A stretch of 64,000 bases of DNA from Dichetophora obliterata (Eukaryota > Arthropoda > Insecta > Diptera > Sciomyzidae). This document shows positions 23,926 to 35,759 of the stretch, piece after piece. The stretch is from positions 185,025,496 to 185,089,495 of the forward strand of contig OY986436.1 of the NCBI GenBank assembly GCA_963920525.1, given 5' to 3'. The notes below the pieces were generated by a model. The model ran no database searches, was not told the DNA's origin, and was given only the letters and a program-made list of their open reading frames with translations. Numbering within the stretch: position 1 is the stretch's first letter; each line of letters opens with the position of its first letter. The position numbers and the translations under genes were made by a program.

Positions 23926-25222
23926 CCCTGGATAACCAATGTTAGTCGTTTCGACTAACACTGCTCAATTTTTTGCTTACAGCCTTTTTTTCTCTCATCT
24001 GATCGTGTTCTCGTGCTCTCGTTTCGTTCGGATGTATTTGCCTTTTTAATTGGATGGGATGAATCTTTTTATAATTGTAGTGTTAATCGAAGCGACTTAC
24101 ATTGGCTTTAACGTAACTTTTTATACCTCCACGCGTATTGCGTAAGGGGTATATTAACTTTGTTACTCCGTTCGTAACGCTTATAAGGAGATATTTTTTT
24201 GATCAGCATCACCTCCTGAGTCAATTAAGCCATGTCCGTCTGTCCGTCTATCCATCTGTCTGTCTGTCGACACGATTACAGCCACAGTTCTTAAGTTATC
24301 ATAATGAAATAAAAGAGGTATGTTTATATTAAAAAAACGAAGATAAAATTCGGGAATGAGCAAAATCGGATGAAAACTACGTCTACCTCCCATAAGAAGT
24401 GACTTTATCAAAACGGTATCTCTTAAAATGACGCATAAATAAGTATATGAAATTGGAATTTTGCACATTAGCTTTGGAGTGAAATTTTCACCACATATTT
24501 GAAATTTGTCAAAATTAGATAAAAACCACGCCCACTTCACACGCAAAGTGGCATCATTATAATACAAAATATTAATAAATTCAAAAAAATTATGTTTTAA
24601 CCTTGATATTTGACACATAAGCTTTGATAATTAGGATGAACTCTGAGTTTAAAATTTTGTATATTTGGATAAAAACCACGCCCCCTAAAAAGGTGTCATC
24701 AACATTATACAACATTGATAACTTCGTATATACCGAAATACGGATGTGGGGGTATTTTAAATTCGGTTCAGTCGAAGTTAATTCCTTTGTTGTACGAATG
24801 TAGTGTTTTGGTTATAAGTTTTTTAAAGTGGTGCAGCGAATTGTGTCTCTTGTGTTAAACAATTGATTTAAACTTTTTTTATTTTAATAATAATAAATAT
24901 TGCTTTATTCGTATAATGATAGAAGAGCCTTTTAAGTTTTTTATGTTTATTTACTATTTTTTTTTTTTTCAATAATCTTATGTGGTATACCTCAAACTGA
25001 TAAAATAAGTAGCTTATAAAAAAATGTAAAAAATAAAAAAAAACATAGACCAATATTAATGTTTCTTTTATTTCTAGTAGAATATACATAGGTTTTCCAT
25101 TTTCAACAGCTTTTAATGTATTTAATGTGCTAACAGCTCCTCTGAAACGAGTTTTGGAGCGTGTTAGTCGAATCGACTAACATTGGTTATGATGCATTAG
25201 AAATATGATTGGTTATCCAGAG
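23926..25222. mobile_element. piggyBac-type element with subterminal palindromes, carrying a nested insertion
   Basis: TTAA duplications at 23922-23925 and 25223-25226. Left TIR CCCTGGATAACCAAT and inverted right TIR CTCTGGATAACCAAT differ by one base. Near each end is a palindrome: GTTAGTCGTTTCGACTAAC at 23941-23959 and GTTAGTCGAATCGACTAAC at 25163-25181. The interior is occupied by a DINE-1-like element (24121-24785). No piggyBac transposase is recognisable, so it is non-autonomous. Confidence 0.8.
24121..24785 (+). mobile_element. DINE-1/INE-1-like non-autonomous helentron
   Basis: Starts TTATACC, followed by GGGGTATATTAAC, TTGATCAGCATCACC, GAGTCAATTAAGCCATGTCC and a run of GTCTGTC units, then several ACCACGCCC blocks. 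This order is characteristic of Drosophila INE-1/DNAREP1 elements and relatives. The 3' part ends around GGGGGTATTTTAAATTCGG with a short hairpin-like TTCGGTTCAGTCGAA. No protein is encoded; such elements are mobilised by helentron RepHel proteins like the one relic at 3054-4775. Exact ends are approximate. Confidence 0.75.
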
Positions 25223-26039
25223 TTAAAAGTTCTCATTTTTATTTAAAGCATTTAAACTAGAGTTTGTATTAAAAAATTTTGATTACGCAGTACAACAATT
25301 GTCTATAAAAGAAAACAAGTGGAGTTTTATGACTTTATTTATTGTTTGAGAGGTCGGTAAAACCAAATATGTAGTCGGTTTTTTCGTCACCCAAGGTCTT
25401 CATACTACATCGGAAGGTGGCTCCATGGCAAAACCCTAACTCCCTTCTGTTAATTAAATCAATATTTCTCCTTTTAGGGACTGCTGGAGAGGGTTAATAT
25501 TTAAGACTGAGACCTATTAATTTTTCAGGAAGACCTTATTTCTCTGTGGGATCTACCCCTTCCGAAGCTTCTGTAGAGGTCTTCCATACATTTTCTTTTT
25601 AATTTTCTGTTTTCCATACTCTTTTATGTGACATATCATTTATTTGCAAAAATTCCTTCATTATGACACATAATTCAATAAAAAGTTTCTATCATCGAAA
25701 ATCTAAAGCTATGAAAAATCACACCATACGATTTTTTTTATATGAAAATAAATTTTTTTCAAAATGTTGTTTACATATTTTAAACAATTCTTATCTATAG
25801 CTTAAACAATTATTTCTGTGAAGTTATTTTGAAATATTTTAAGCCACCCGAAAGTTATCTATACATAAATAGGTGTAAACGAAATAGTTATGTACCATTT
25901 TCTTTCGTGTTTCTCAACCGATTCTGATAATTTTTTTCTAATAATTTCTGACACGATAGATGAATTTTGTTCTCGGGTCCTGTTCGTCCTGTCTAGTTAC
26001 TTCTCGTAGCTTTTAAAAATAAAATTGAGTCTGATACTC
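25223..26039. other. Non-coding stretch without recognised features
   Basis: Slightly less AT-rich than its surroundings (25380-25620), but no ORF, TIR or RNA motif that I can support. Confidence 0.4.
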
Positions 26040-26791
26040 GGCAACGACTGCCAACCGTTGAAAATGCAAAAGTTGACTAATCGACTTTTTGAACCCTTAG
26101 AAGTCGACTTGTCAACTGTTTTCGACTTTTTTAAAAATATTTTTGTACCGCTTTTGTAGGGCAGTTAAGAAGCAAATGATTCAATTTGAAAAATGTGTTT
26201 TATTGTTAAAAAATAAACAAAAACATGGTACTTCAGTAAATAAATAAATAGAAAAAAAACAAAATATTACAATTTAAGTTCTTATATACATAATCAGAAT
26301 TTTTATGAATAATTTTTGAATCCCAGGTAATCGGAAAAGGGAGAGTTAATTTTCAAGATAAAGTTTAGGAACATTTTGGAAATTTTTAATGCAAATTTCT
26401 TCATCAACTGTCAATATTTATGAAAGTAAAAATAAAATTTGATGTTTCTATCTGCTATCTTAACAATAAAAACTTCCTTTTTTAGATTCCCCAGGAAAAA
26501 TTATTCATAATTTGGCTGAATATCAAGCCCTAACCGCCGAATTAACGTAAGCGTTATAAGCCAAATTTTACAAGAGAAGCATTTTTTTTTTATATAAGCG
26601 GTACATGTAAGTTTTATTTTTGTGTTAGATATAACTTTAGAACAGTTTAACGTAGAGATGTGAAATTTTTGGAGTTGACGACTTTGTTGTCGTACTATCG
26701 CTTTCAATTTAAAAATTAATTTCGAAAAAGTGGCGCTTATGTTAATTCGGTGGTTAGGGCTCGATATATTTGTGCACATGTGAATACACAA

Positions 26792-27405
26792 TTAAAAGAA
26801 CCACATGTCTTCACCAACTGAACGTAGAAAAACCAACATGTTAATATGTTCTGGCGAAAGCCTGTTTCGCAATTGGTTCGCTACGAGACCAGCATGAAAA
26901 AATAACCTTTCGGATGGCACCGAAGTTGCAACAATTGATAAATATTTTTTTGCAACGGCCCAAACAAAAGGAAATTCAGTTTTCATGCATTTCCAAACAA
27001 CATGTGGATTTTTATTAAGTTTTCGATCAACAGCTGGCTGAGCCAGATAAAGGCGCTGCTGAGAAGGCACCCTTTCAATGTTATCAGTTGTAGAGTCCAT
27101 GTTTGTTTTAACTACCTCATCGAAAAAACATAATATGTCACTGTTATCGGATTCCTGATTATTAGATGTCGATGCCGCTATCACAACTACTTCATTTGAA
27201 ATTCTTGCTTGTCTCATCTCGGCATTCACAAGATCACCTAAATGGAGGCAGGGGGGGGGGTAATTTTGCAGCAATTATTTATGTACTGCTGCTTACCAAG
27301 GTGAAAGTTCGCTTGAGAACACTCATGGATATTTTGAAACGATTGCTTTTTGAACCTAGGATCTAGAAGTGTTAAAGAAGTGTATGGTTTTACTAATTTA
27401 ATGTT
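26792..27405 (-). pseudogene. hAT transposase C-terminal fragment with a 59-nt intron
   Basis: Exon one (about 27405-27297) encodes LTLLDPRFKKQSF, the conserved LDPRFK region of hAT transposases. A short intron with GTAAGC donor and TTTAG acceptor (27296-27238) restores the frame into exon two (27237-26792). Exon two ends in the hAT dimerisation domain, KKYLSIVATSVPSERLF then GLVANQLRNRLSPEHIN. This resembles BED-finger (ZBED-type) hAT proteins. The N-terminal BED finger and most of the catalytic domain are missing, and upstream sequence is interrupted by a repeat at 27546, so it is a fragment. The upstream boundary is approximate. Confidence 0.8.
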
Positions 27406-27545
27406 GTAATTTTTTTTTTTGTGATTTCAATGGCAAGCACTAGTTTTAAATTCTTGTCAATTTGGCTTAAAGCAGAACATTTCTCTGTTTTTTATAATAA
27501 AAAATTAATCCATTTGAGCGTAGTTTGAATAGAACTTTGTATTAA

Positions 27546-27720
27546 CAGCCCTATTCTGGCAAAGTAACTAGTGTTTCCCAGTGTTTTTCATATTTTTATG
27601 AGTTTGCTGGAATGTTTTTTTTTTCGAAACAAAATTTGAAGCTCAAAAATAATAAATTTTGATAAAAATTTTCACCTGCATTTCAAATAGACAATTTTAT
27701 TAAAACATTCTGTTACGCGT
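27546..27720. repeat. MITE-like repeat, partial, shared with 43469-43700
   Basis: Begins AACAGCCCTATTCTGGCAAA, identical to the start of the repeat at 43469, and shares the inner block AAACAAAATTTGAAGCTC. It lies inside the hAT remnant upstream of the transposase fragment. Right end not defined. Confidence 0.6.
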
Positions 27721-28425
27721 GTATAAATCAGATGATACGCAATTGCTTTGTTACCACTTTCAGTCTCTTTTTTTTAATTTTGTAGACCACTATCTTACAT
27801 TTATCGAATCAAGAGTTGCCAACGCAGCTTTATTTTTGGTTAAACAGCTATTTCGTTTATTAGTTTAGAGAAGACAGTTCTCAGATTAGCGTTAAGGTTT
27901 TTGTTTCGCATAAAATGAAAAAAAACGAAAGTAAAAGTCGAAAGTAAAAGCCGACTTTCGTCTTTTTTCAATATCAGAAAGTCGATTGCCAAAGGTCGAA
28001 AATTATCAAGCAAAAGTCGATTTTCGACTTATTTCGACTTCGACTTGCACATCCCTAATAGCAACAAGCTAATCGCAGCGAGGATTGGCAAATCAGCCTC
28101 CCGTCAGTAGTTGTTATGGTGTCATAGAGCGTGTTTGTGCCAGTCGTTGCAGTATTTGCCCTGGTAAGTGTATATTCTTACATTTTATTGTTACAGAGGT
28201 TTACATTAATGAAAAGTATTACAAATTGTGAGCCAGAGTAGCTTATTGCATAGAAATATCAAAGCACACACATGTTAAGCTGCATTTTGGGGTTATTAGC
28301 GATTTATTCACTACTCTGGAGCTACACCCCTTGCATTTCGTATACGTTAAAGCCAGGGGAATGACTTAAAATGTGATTTATTATTAAATTAGTTTTATGA
28401 TCTATGAAATTATTACATGAATTTA

Positions 28426-29005
28426 ATTGTGAGCTTTAGATCAAGTAAGTTTTTAAAGAAGGAAACAACAACGACAACAACAACAACAACTCTGTATAGA
28501 GTCAGTCACTTAGCTGACTAGACAGTCTGTTTCGGAAATCGCTACATTTTCCTCTTCAGTAGTCTTTGAGTGATTAAGCTGTGATCAACTCACTGTTTAA
28601 ACAAGTATATGAGTGCGCAGATTTTGGAATTCATTCTTTTGAATTGTATGGCTGCTAATCATATGACATTTCAAAGCAGTAGGCTATTTATAGATCACCG
28701 CCATCAACTCTATCAAGGTTGCCATCTGTTCTAGTTGCTTCTGTATTTATTTCAATATTTAATGCTTTAAAATGTCATATGATTAGCAGCCATACAATTC
28801 AAAAGAATGAATTCCAAAATCTGCGCACTCATATACTGGTTTAAACAGTAGTTGATCACAGCTTAATCCCTCAAAGACTACTGAAGAGGAAAATGTAGCG
28901 ATTTCCGAAACAGACTGTCTAGTCTGCTAAGTGATTGACTCTATACAGTGTTGTTATTGTTGTTGTTGCCTTCTTTAAAAATTTACTTGATCTAAAGCTC
29001 ACAAT
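28426..29005. mobile_element. Foldback element with ~250-bp inverted arms
   Basis: Left arm 28426-28678 and right arm 28763-29005 are near-perfect inverted copies (for example ATTGTGAGCTTTAGATCAAG against its complement), around an 84-bp loop. Each arm carries a CAACAACAAC tract of differing length. A 14-bp direct repeat GTGATTTATTATTA lies outside both arms (28373-28386 and 29013-29026) and may be a target duplication. Related single-arm copies are at 40855-41050 and 51072-51160. No coding sequence. Confidence 0.85.
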
Positions 29006-29026
29006 GTAATTCGTGATTTATTATTA

Positions 29027-30411
29027 TTTACTATTTTAACATTTACTTTTGTATGTTGCAGTTCTCGCTTGTTTCATACAGAAGTAATAAGTACAAAAAA
29101 TTAATACCAACGATAAATGTCTGATATCTTAGACTGATAGTTCAACCTTTACCTGTTATTTCATTTATATAAATCAATATATACTTTTTTATATAATTTC
29201 TGGTTTTCCTCAAAGAAATAAAGTAAGTATATTTATAAATTTAATATTTTGTAAGAAGTGGTTTCGTTTTTCTTTGATTTAATTTTAATTTTATATTCAA
29301 ATTCATTATTTTCATTGATTTGCTCCATATTCACATAGAAGATTTCCACACAAAAAAGAGAATAAACGTTCGGTATTGTTTCGTTAGATTTGTTTTAACT
29401 TACACTGTGATTTGAGTTTACTTACGGTCTCAGATGGGCATAGCAAGAGGAAAAAAACTATTCCATTTTTGTTTTCAGTCTGTCGCTCACATTGCACTCC
29501 CTTCTGAGCAAGAATACTGGTGGCTAATTCATTAGAAATGTAAGAGTGAAAAATTTTTATGAAAAACATATTGGTTTTTACATTAATTGTGTATCGAATC
29601 AGCAGAGAATGTACGCGAAACGGTCGAATTGGAACCACTGGCGAACTCTAGTCTATATAAAAGAAGAAGGCATTTGTTTTTTATTGAGACACAATCCCTT
29701 CTTTGTCTTAAAGGATCTATGATAATTACGATTACCTTCCATACATAGAGACGCACAAAGCACTAAAACCCATAAAAATTTTCACAATTAATTGTTTCAT
29801 AACTTACTTTAAAATTAATAACAACAAAAATAGACGAAAGTATTAAGAGAAAAATGATCAAAATGCAATAAGCAACACGAATTAATATTTTTAATTCGAA
29901 CTGGATCAACTGCACTGTAAAGTATCATGAAACAAAAATGTTTCAAATACTCAAAGAATTCGTAGGGTTTTTACAAATTTTTCATAAGCTTACCTATGAA
30001 AAATAATTTTTGTAGATTTTTTTTTATTTTTTCTATCAATTAAAATAGTCTTGGGAGCATCTTGTGAAAATTTCAAGCAAATCTGCCGATTAGTTGTTTT
30101 GCGCATTTTTTTTGTGTAGCCAAGTAAGGCACAAAGTCATCTTATACGCATATATTTGATGATCAGCCTATTTTTCATAAATTAGTTAGAAATTCTTGTG
30201 CGAAAACTCAAAATGAAATGTTGTCATAACTTATTTATGAAGTCTTTTTTTTAAATGTATTAAAAATATTCCAAAGATACTGTTTTTTTTTAAAATTTCA
30301 AAAAATTCCCATTACTTTGGATTCACCCTCGTATTAAAAAATTTGTTTCTGCCACTTATACTAATATAAAAAACCGATAACTTACTTTTAAAAAAAAAAA
30401 ATATATGTATA
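29027..30411. other. AT-rich non-coding stretch
   Basis: The 84-codon minus-strand ORF at 29384-29638 has no recognisable motif. A/T homopolymers are frequent. Nothing else supported. Confidence 0.4.
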
Positions 30412-30721
30412 TTAGGGCGGGTCAATGTGTATGGACGAATTTTTTGGAGGTCTGGCTCAGCGAAATTCGTAAAATACATGTAATTTCAAGACTTTTTCTC
30501 CACTACAGCATATACAAATTCTGAAAAAAAGCTGTGCGGACTTTCGTAAATAGATTTTGTTCTCAATTATAAAATATGAATGTATGAATGTATGTGTATG
30601 AATCTATTTACGAAAGTCCGCACAGCTTTTTTCAGAATTTGTATATGCTGTAGTGGAGAAAAAGTCTTGAAATTACATGTATTTTACGAATTTCGCTGAG
30701 CCAGAATTTGACCCGCCCTAA
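30412..30721. mobile_element. Foldback MITE with TTAGGGCGGGTC termini, copy 1
   Basis: A 310-bp element with TTAGGGCGGGTCAA at both ends (inverted). Its halves pair over more than 100 bp (AAATTCGTAAAATACATG, CTTTTTCTCCACTACAGC, AAGTCCGCACAGC) around a short loop. It is flanked on both sides by TGTATA (30406-30411 and 30722-30727). A near-identical copy in the opposite orientation is at 40349-40659. The terminal 12 bp match the 3.5-kb coding element at 36790-40324, which suggests mobilisation by the same type of transposase. Confidence 0.9.
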
Positions 30722-32963
30722 TGTATATGTATTAAACTATATGTAATTTCTCCAATAATTTTTTATGACTTTTTTAAAACCACGTCTTCGGGCACTTTCC
30801 TCCTTATTTCTCAAAAACTAATCATCTGGTTTGAATGTTTTTTTTTTCATTGTGATTTTTAACACACAAATAAATCGGAAGAACCTCCCAAGCCAAGAGT
30901 AATTAAATTCTATTTTCCCGAAAACACATACCAAAAAAACTAAATGCATTTATATCGAAACCACTTTTTCGCGATTGGTTGTGAGAAAAATGTATCGATT
31001 TGAAATATGTTTGCAGCACATACTTTACACATCAGTCATTCTCGTCAGAACTAGAATCATGAGGGTAGCTCTAAAAAGAACGAAGCTGGACTCATTTGAA
31101 TTCTTAAATACACCTCTTTTTTTAATTTGAAATTCGAAGCTACAGTTCCGTTATTTTTTTAACGACACTCGAAATTCTAGTTCCAACGATAACGGCGTTA
31201 GTTCTAAACATGTTTCCGTTTACTTTTTATTTTATATAACCACCAGCGGCAGACCTTATTTTTTGCTCTACTTCGACATGGCATACAACAAAAACAATAA
31301 CAACGAAAAGAAATTTATAATAAACCTTTATGCTTTATCTATTGTTTGTCGATATCTCTCGTATTTTTTTGTGTAATTTAATTTTTAGCGAGGCATTCCA
31401 GTTTTGGTCGCAAAGGTAGAGGGTGGCCTTAAGTCATTTTTGAATTTTTGACGAATGTCACAAAAGCTTCGAATACAAGTCAATCTCAGAAATGAGCCAG
31501 TCTTAAATGTTTATATAAAAACGTACCATGCAATTATTTGTAATTATTTCCACTTGAGTTCGTCATAATCAAAGTCACAACTGACGGAAAAATATTAGAG
31601 TATCAGATAGAATAAAGCAACAAATAAATTAAAGCGGAAAATCAAACACATTCAAGGCGATGTGATGTGATGCGGCTGCATGCAAGAATTTTTGTTCATA
31701 TCTTATCAGTGTAGGACAACAGTAACAAGTTCAAAAATAAATATGGAGAAAAATTAAAACTTGTAAAGCGGACAAGCAAAGCTGCAAAAATCAACTCAAA
31801 AACAACAAAATAGTAACATTTGTAGCCAGCATAGAATTTTATGCACTTGTAGACATAAGGCACAAGCAACAGAATCACACATTCGCACACATACGCACTC
31901 ACAAGCTCCTTTCGATCAAGTAAAGAGGTGTTAAATCAAAGACGAAGTGTGCACAAAAACAAAAATTACAACAAAAATATAATGCAAAAACTAGCTAGCT
32001 AAATACAAAAATATAGTGAATGCAAAAAATATGCGGCTGAGGTTGTTGTTGAGAAAAATTAAAACTGAAATGCATGCAAGCAACTCATTCAAGCAGACAC
32101 ACACACTCAATGCGCTCAAGATATATCCACCTGGATGGACAGGACAGTCGAACAGAGCGACTCACAGACCGACAGGCGGTCAAACAGAAAGACAGTCCAA
32201 CAGAAAGACAAACGTACGGACATAAAGATAGCTAGCTAGTGCAGCGGCAGCAGCCGCAGCAGCAACATTTCACTGTTCATAATTATTTTATTAATAAATT
32301 TTCATCATTCGCATTCATGCGTTGAACGAGTCAATGCTGGTGTTGCACCGTATTTCATATCATTTTAGTTTTTTGCATTAACTCTAAAAACCGAAAAAAA
32401 GTAAAAACTTATTCTCTTCAGAATAGGGAAAATACCAGGCAACAAACCGGAAGAAGGTTCCAAGCAATGCCATTGCCACAGGCTCAACTCTACATATGTA
32501 TGTGTAAATTGGTAGGCAAAAGTGAGTGTGCATGCTGCAGCGTACACATGAAGCTGTGGCAGCACTGGTTGCACTCATGCATTATGACAGGCTTAGAGTT
32601 ACGTCAGCGGCGCAAAACTTTGCATGGAAATGCAATTGGAAAATTACTCAAAACATTTTTTGGTTTTAAATGCCAATGTTTCCAAACACAAACAAACTCC
32701 TTGAAAATGGCCAGCATATGAGTGGTCGGAAAATTAAAAGTGAATGAAACTTATTGACAGACACTTTCTATGATTTTATTTACTGCATCATTTGTTATGT
32801 AGTTTTTGTTGTATACACATTTAGTTTTTATTGTTATTATTGAAAATCATATAATAATATTGAAACTTCGCAAATAAACTTGCATAGATTTTCATTATTA
32901 TTATTTTTTAAAAAATTAAAAAATAAAACTTTATAAAATATGTTTGCTATTGAGCCAGACGAA
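30722..32963. other. Non-coding stretch, partly less AT-rich
   Basis: 30722-31600 is AT-rich. From about 31600 to 32730 the base composition is more mixed, with a CAGA/CAGT-rich microsatellite (32130-32220), a CAG-rich patch (32238-32265) and several purine/pyrimidine blocks. Short ORFs on both strands overlap and none shows a motif. It could be host regulatory or transcribed non-coding DNA. Confidence 0.35.
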
Positions 32964-33695
32964 CCCAGTGGGCAAAAGCAGGGATTTGAAGTGCTTCTAG
33001 CAGGCAATCATATGGATTTCTTAGCCCTTCCGTACTCATTTCCAAGCCCATTAACTTTTTTATATGAAACGAGAAAATTTTCTAGGCCTACCTCTCTCGC
33101 GACTCTAAAGAAGCCTGCTAGAAGCCCTTTTGAGAATGTATATTAAAAAGAAAAGCAATATAAATATCTTAACTTCAGCTTATTTTGCATCATTACAAAT
33201 GAAAGTAAGCTTTCGGGAGCTCGAGTTCGAGACCAGCTCGGACCAAAAAAAAAACATTTTTTATGTTCTGAAAATCTACATATTTTAAAAATTTTTCCGT
33301 TCATTTAAAAAATTTTTTTGGAATTTTTTTGGCATTTTTTTGTAAAATTTCTTCATACAAAAATAATAGAAAAGACTTAGAATTTTTCCATTTAAAAGTT
33401 TTCATATAATGTGATATGTACCCAATTTGGAAAAAATTTTTTTGTTTTTTCTTTAAGTTTTGATTTTTTTTTAAAATTTTTTTTTAATAATTTTTTAATA
33501 ATTCTTTAATAATTTTTTCTACATCTTTTAAAAAATTTTGTCATATAAAATAACATGAAAAGACTTTAAACCTTCAAAAGGTAGGCCTTACAGAAGCCCT
33601 CATCAATACAGCGAGCATGGAAGGTATATTGACGCCAATAAGAGCACTACTAGCATGCTTTCTTTTGCGTATCGCTAGCTAAAATGCCCACTGGG
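32964..33695. mobile_element. Inverted-repeat element with CCCAGTGGGCA ends, containing a SINE piece
   Basis: Left CCCAGTGGGCAAAAGC and inverted right CCCAGTGGGCATTTTAGC bracket 732 bp. An inner inverted pair, GCTTCTAGCAGGC (32993-33005) and its complement (33113-33125), suggests a smaller foldback inside. At 33170-33245 there is a copy of the SINE body seen at 13233-13346. No clear target duplication; the right end abuts the next element. Confidence 0.5.
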
Positions 33696-33716
33696 AAGCT
33701 ACTAAACTTATGTATA

Positions 33717-35759
33717 TTAAGGCGCCTCAAAAAAAAAAGTGGTCCGGGTCACCTCCTGAAAACAAACTTTAGTTTATTTTATGATGATTCCCAAAATATT
33801 GCAACTCTAGCTTTAGCCGTTCGTGAGCTGGAATGGTTTGAAATAACCTCTAAAAATCGCGTTTTTGATTAATACTATTTATACCACACTACCTTCGGTC
33901 AAAAAAATTGTCACAAATAGTGTAAATCGATGAAATATATAGTTTTGTTTTTTTATTTCTTCTTAAATCTGCCCACACACTTAGTTATTGAGTTATTTGC
34001 AGTGATTTTTTCAATTTTTTTTTAATGCAGTTTTTATAAAAATATATATAACTTCCCCATTTATAGCCTGATTTACCATTCCGTGGTATCATTGGAAAGG
34101 TACTGAATGCTGCTTTTCATTTCTGTCGTTAATTAACCCTTATAATCACTTTTATAAAAATGCATTTTATTTTATTTTTATTTTTTTGTGATGGCCTTTG
34201 CCTCAATTCCTGAATTTGTTCAAATATAAGAGAAATAAAATTAAATCATGTAGATAAAGAATGCATTTTTTAAATGGGCTTTGGAATAAAGTATAGGAAA
34301 ATACTTTATTGTACTTAGACAAAACAGCTAAGAGTAAATTTTACCACAGTTCTTATAAGTAGTCACTCATGACTTTTACATGACTTTTAGGTTTGACAAT
34401 GAGTTATATTATATTATATAAATGTGAGTTTTTGAATTGTGATCGCTTAATTGTTCAAGTTATTCATAAAAAAAATGCTTTTCGTTTCTCGCGAGTTAAA
34501 TACTTGCAATACTTTCGTTTTCACTTTCGCTTTCGAAGTCCGTAATAGAATCACATGGGATGTGGTTTTCAACGTCATCTAGCGTGAGCAACCTTCGGCT
34601 CGACTGATCAAGGTAAATATTCCAAACATGCAATGGCATTTGTTTTTCACCTGGGCAACTACAAGACACTCTAATTTTTAGAGCACATTTGCAAACAGAA
34701 ATTGAAAATAGTTCGGCCCACTCGCTTGCATTGTAATGCGATGGATTTTTTGTGATATCCCGATATAAAAGCGTTAAATTTTGAAGTTTTTTGCGGATCG
34801 CAGTCTTCGATATAACCGGAATTTCTGCTCTTTTCCAAATTTTGCTTAAATCATTTAGCATGTTTTGATGATAATTAGATAGCCCGTAAGACCGATTATT
34901 ATTTTTTTCGCGCAAAAATAATAAATGTTTTATTACATCACTTTTTGTTGGCAATTGATTTTTATTTAACTCGCGAGAAACGAAAAGCATTTTTTTATGA
35001 ATAACTTGAACAATTAAGCGATCACAATTCAAAAACTCACATTTATATAATATAATATAACTCATTGTCAAACCTAAAAGTCATGTAAAAGTCATGAGTG
35101 ACTACTTATAAGAACTGTGGTAAAATTTACTCTTAGCTGTTTTGTCTAAGTACAATAAAGTATTTTCCTATACTTTATTCCAAAGTCTATTTAAAAAATG
35201 CATTCTTTATCTACATGATTTAATTTTATTTCTCTTATATTTGAACAAATTCAGGAATTGAGGCAAAGGCCATCACAAAAAAATAAAAATAAAATAAAAT
35301 GCATTTTTATAAAAGTGCTTATAAGGGTTAATTAACGACAGAAATGAAAAGCAGCATTCAGTACCTTTCCAATGATACCACGGAATGGTAAATCAGGCTA
35401 TAAATGGGGAAGTTATATATATTTTTATAAAAACTGCATTAAAAAAAAATTGAAAAAATCACTGCAAATAACTCAATAACTAAGTGTGTGGGCAGATTTA
35501 AGAAGAAATAAAAAAACAAAACTATATATTTCATCGATTTACACTATTTGTGACAATTTTTTTGACCGAAGGTAGTGTGGTATAAATAGTATTAATCAAA
35601 AACGCGATTTTTAGAGGTTATTTCAAACCATTCCAGCTCACGAACGGCTAAAGCTAGAGTTGCAATATTTTGGGAATCATCATAAAATAAACCAAAGTTT
35701 GTTTTCAGGAGGTGACCCGGACAACTTTTTTTTCCTCCATACAAGTTGAGGCGCCTTAA
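33717..35759 (-). mobile_element. Long-inverted-repeat transposon with TTAAGGCGCC termini
   Basis: A 2043-bp element. Left arm 33717-34501 and right arm 34965-35759 are almost identical inverted copies (~790 bp), surrounding a unique centre of about 460 bp. Ends read TTAAGGCGCCTCAA. A perfect 6-bp direct repeat TGTATA flanks it (33711-33716 and 35760-35765). The centre and part of the right arm encode an open 189-codon ORF homologous to the N-terminal domain of the transposase at 37289-39571. Arm symmetry and the open ORF suggest recent origin or ongoing homogenisation. Confidence 0.9.
34496..35065 (-). CDS. N-terminal transposase-domain protein of an unnamed transposon family
   Basis: An intact ORF from ATG 35065, starting inside the right arm and using a stop in the left arm. 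It carries LPTKSDVIKHLLFL, LSKIWKRAEIPVISKTAIRK and a cysteine cluster SVCKCALKIRVSCSCPG, then an acidic tail (DFESESENESIASI). The same order, (L/S)TKRDILKY, LLEIWNQLNIELILKGSIIRK and FNIGKCKC, is found in the broken transposase at 37289-39571. The domain is probably a DNA-binding or zinc-binding module; that is inference. The catalytic region is absent, so the protein could only bind, perhaps acting as a repressor. A downstream ATG near 34990 (MLFVSREL) may be the native start. Confidence 0.75.
   Translation of the reverse strand: MSYIILYKCEFLNCDRLIVQVIHKKMLFVSRELNKNQLPTKSDVIKHLLFLREKNNNRSYGLSNYHQNMLNDLSKIWKRAEIPVISKTAIRKKLQNLTLLYRDITKNPSHYNASEWAELFSISVCKCALKIRVSCSCPGEKQMPLHVWNIYLDQSSRRLLTLDDVENHIPCDSITDFESESENESIASI

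Larger units (their letters stand above)
26040..28062 (-). mobile_element. hAT element remnant
   Basis: The right end reads GACTTGCACATCCCTA (ending about 28062), whose complement TAGGGATGTGCAAGTC is a typical hAT terminus, and both end regions are dense in TCGACTTTT/AAAAGTCGA subterminal repeats (26070-26135 and 27925-28045). A two-exon transposase fragment lies inside on the minus strand. The left terminus is degraded and placed only approximately; no convincing 8-bp duplication was found. Confidence 0.6.
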
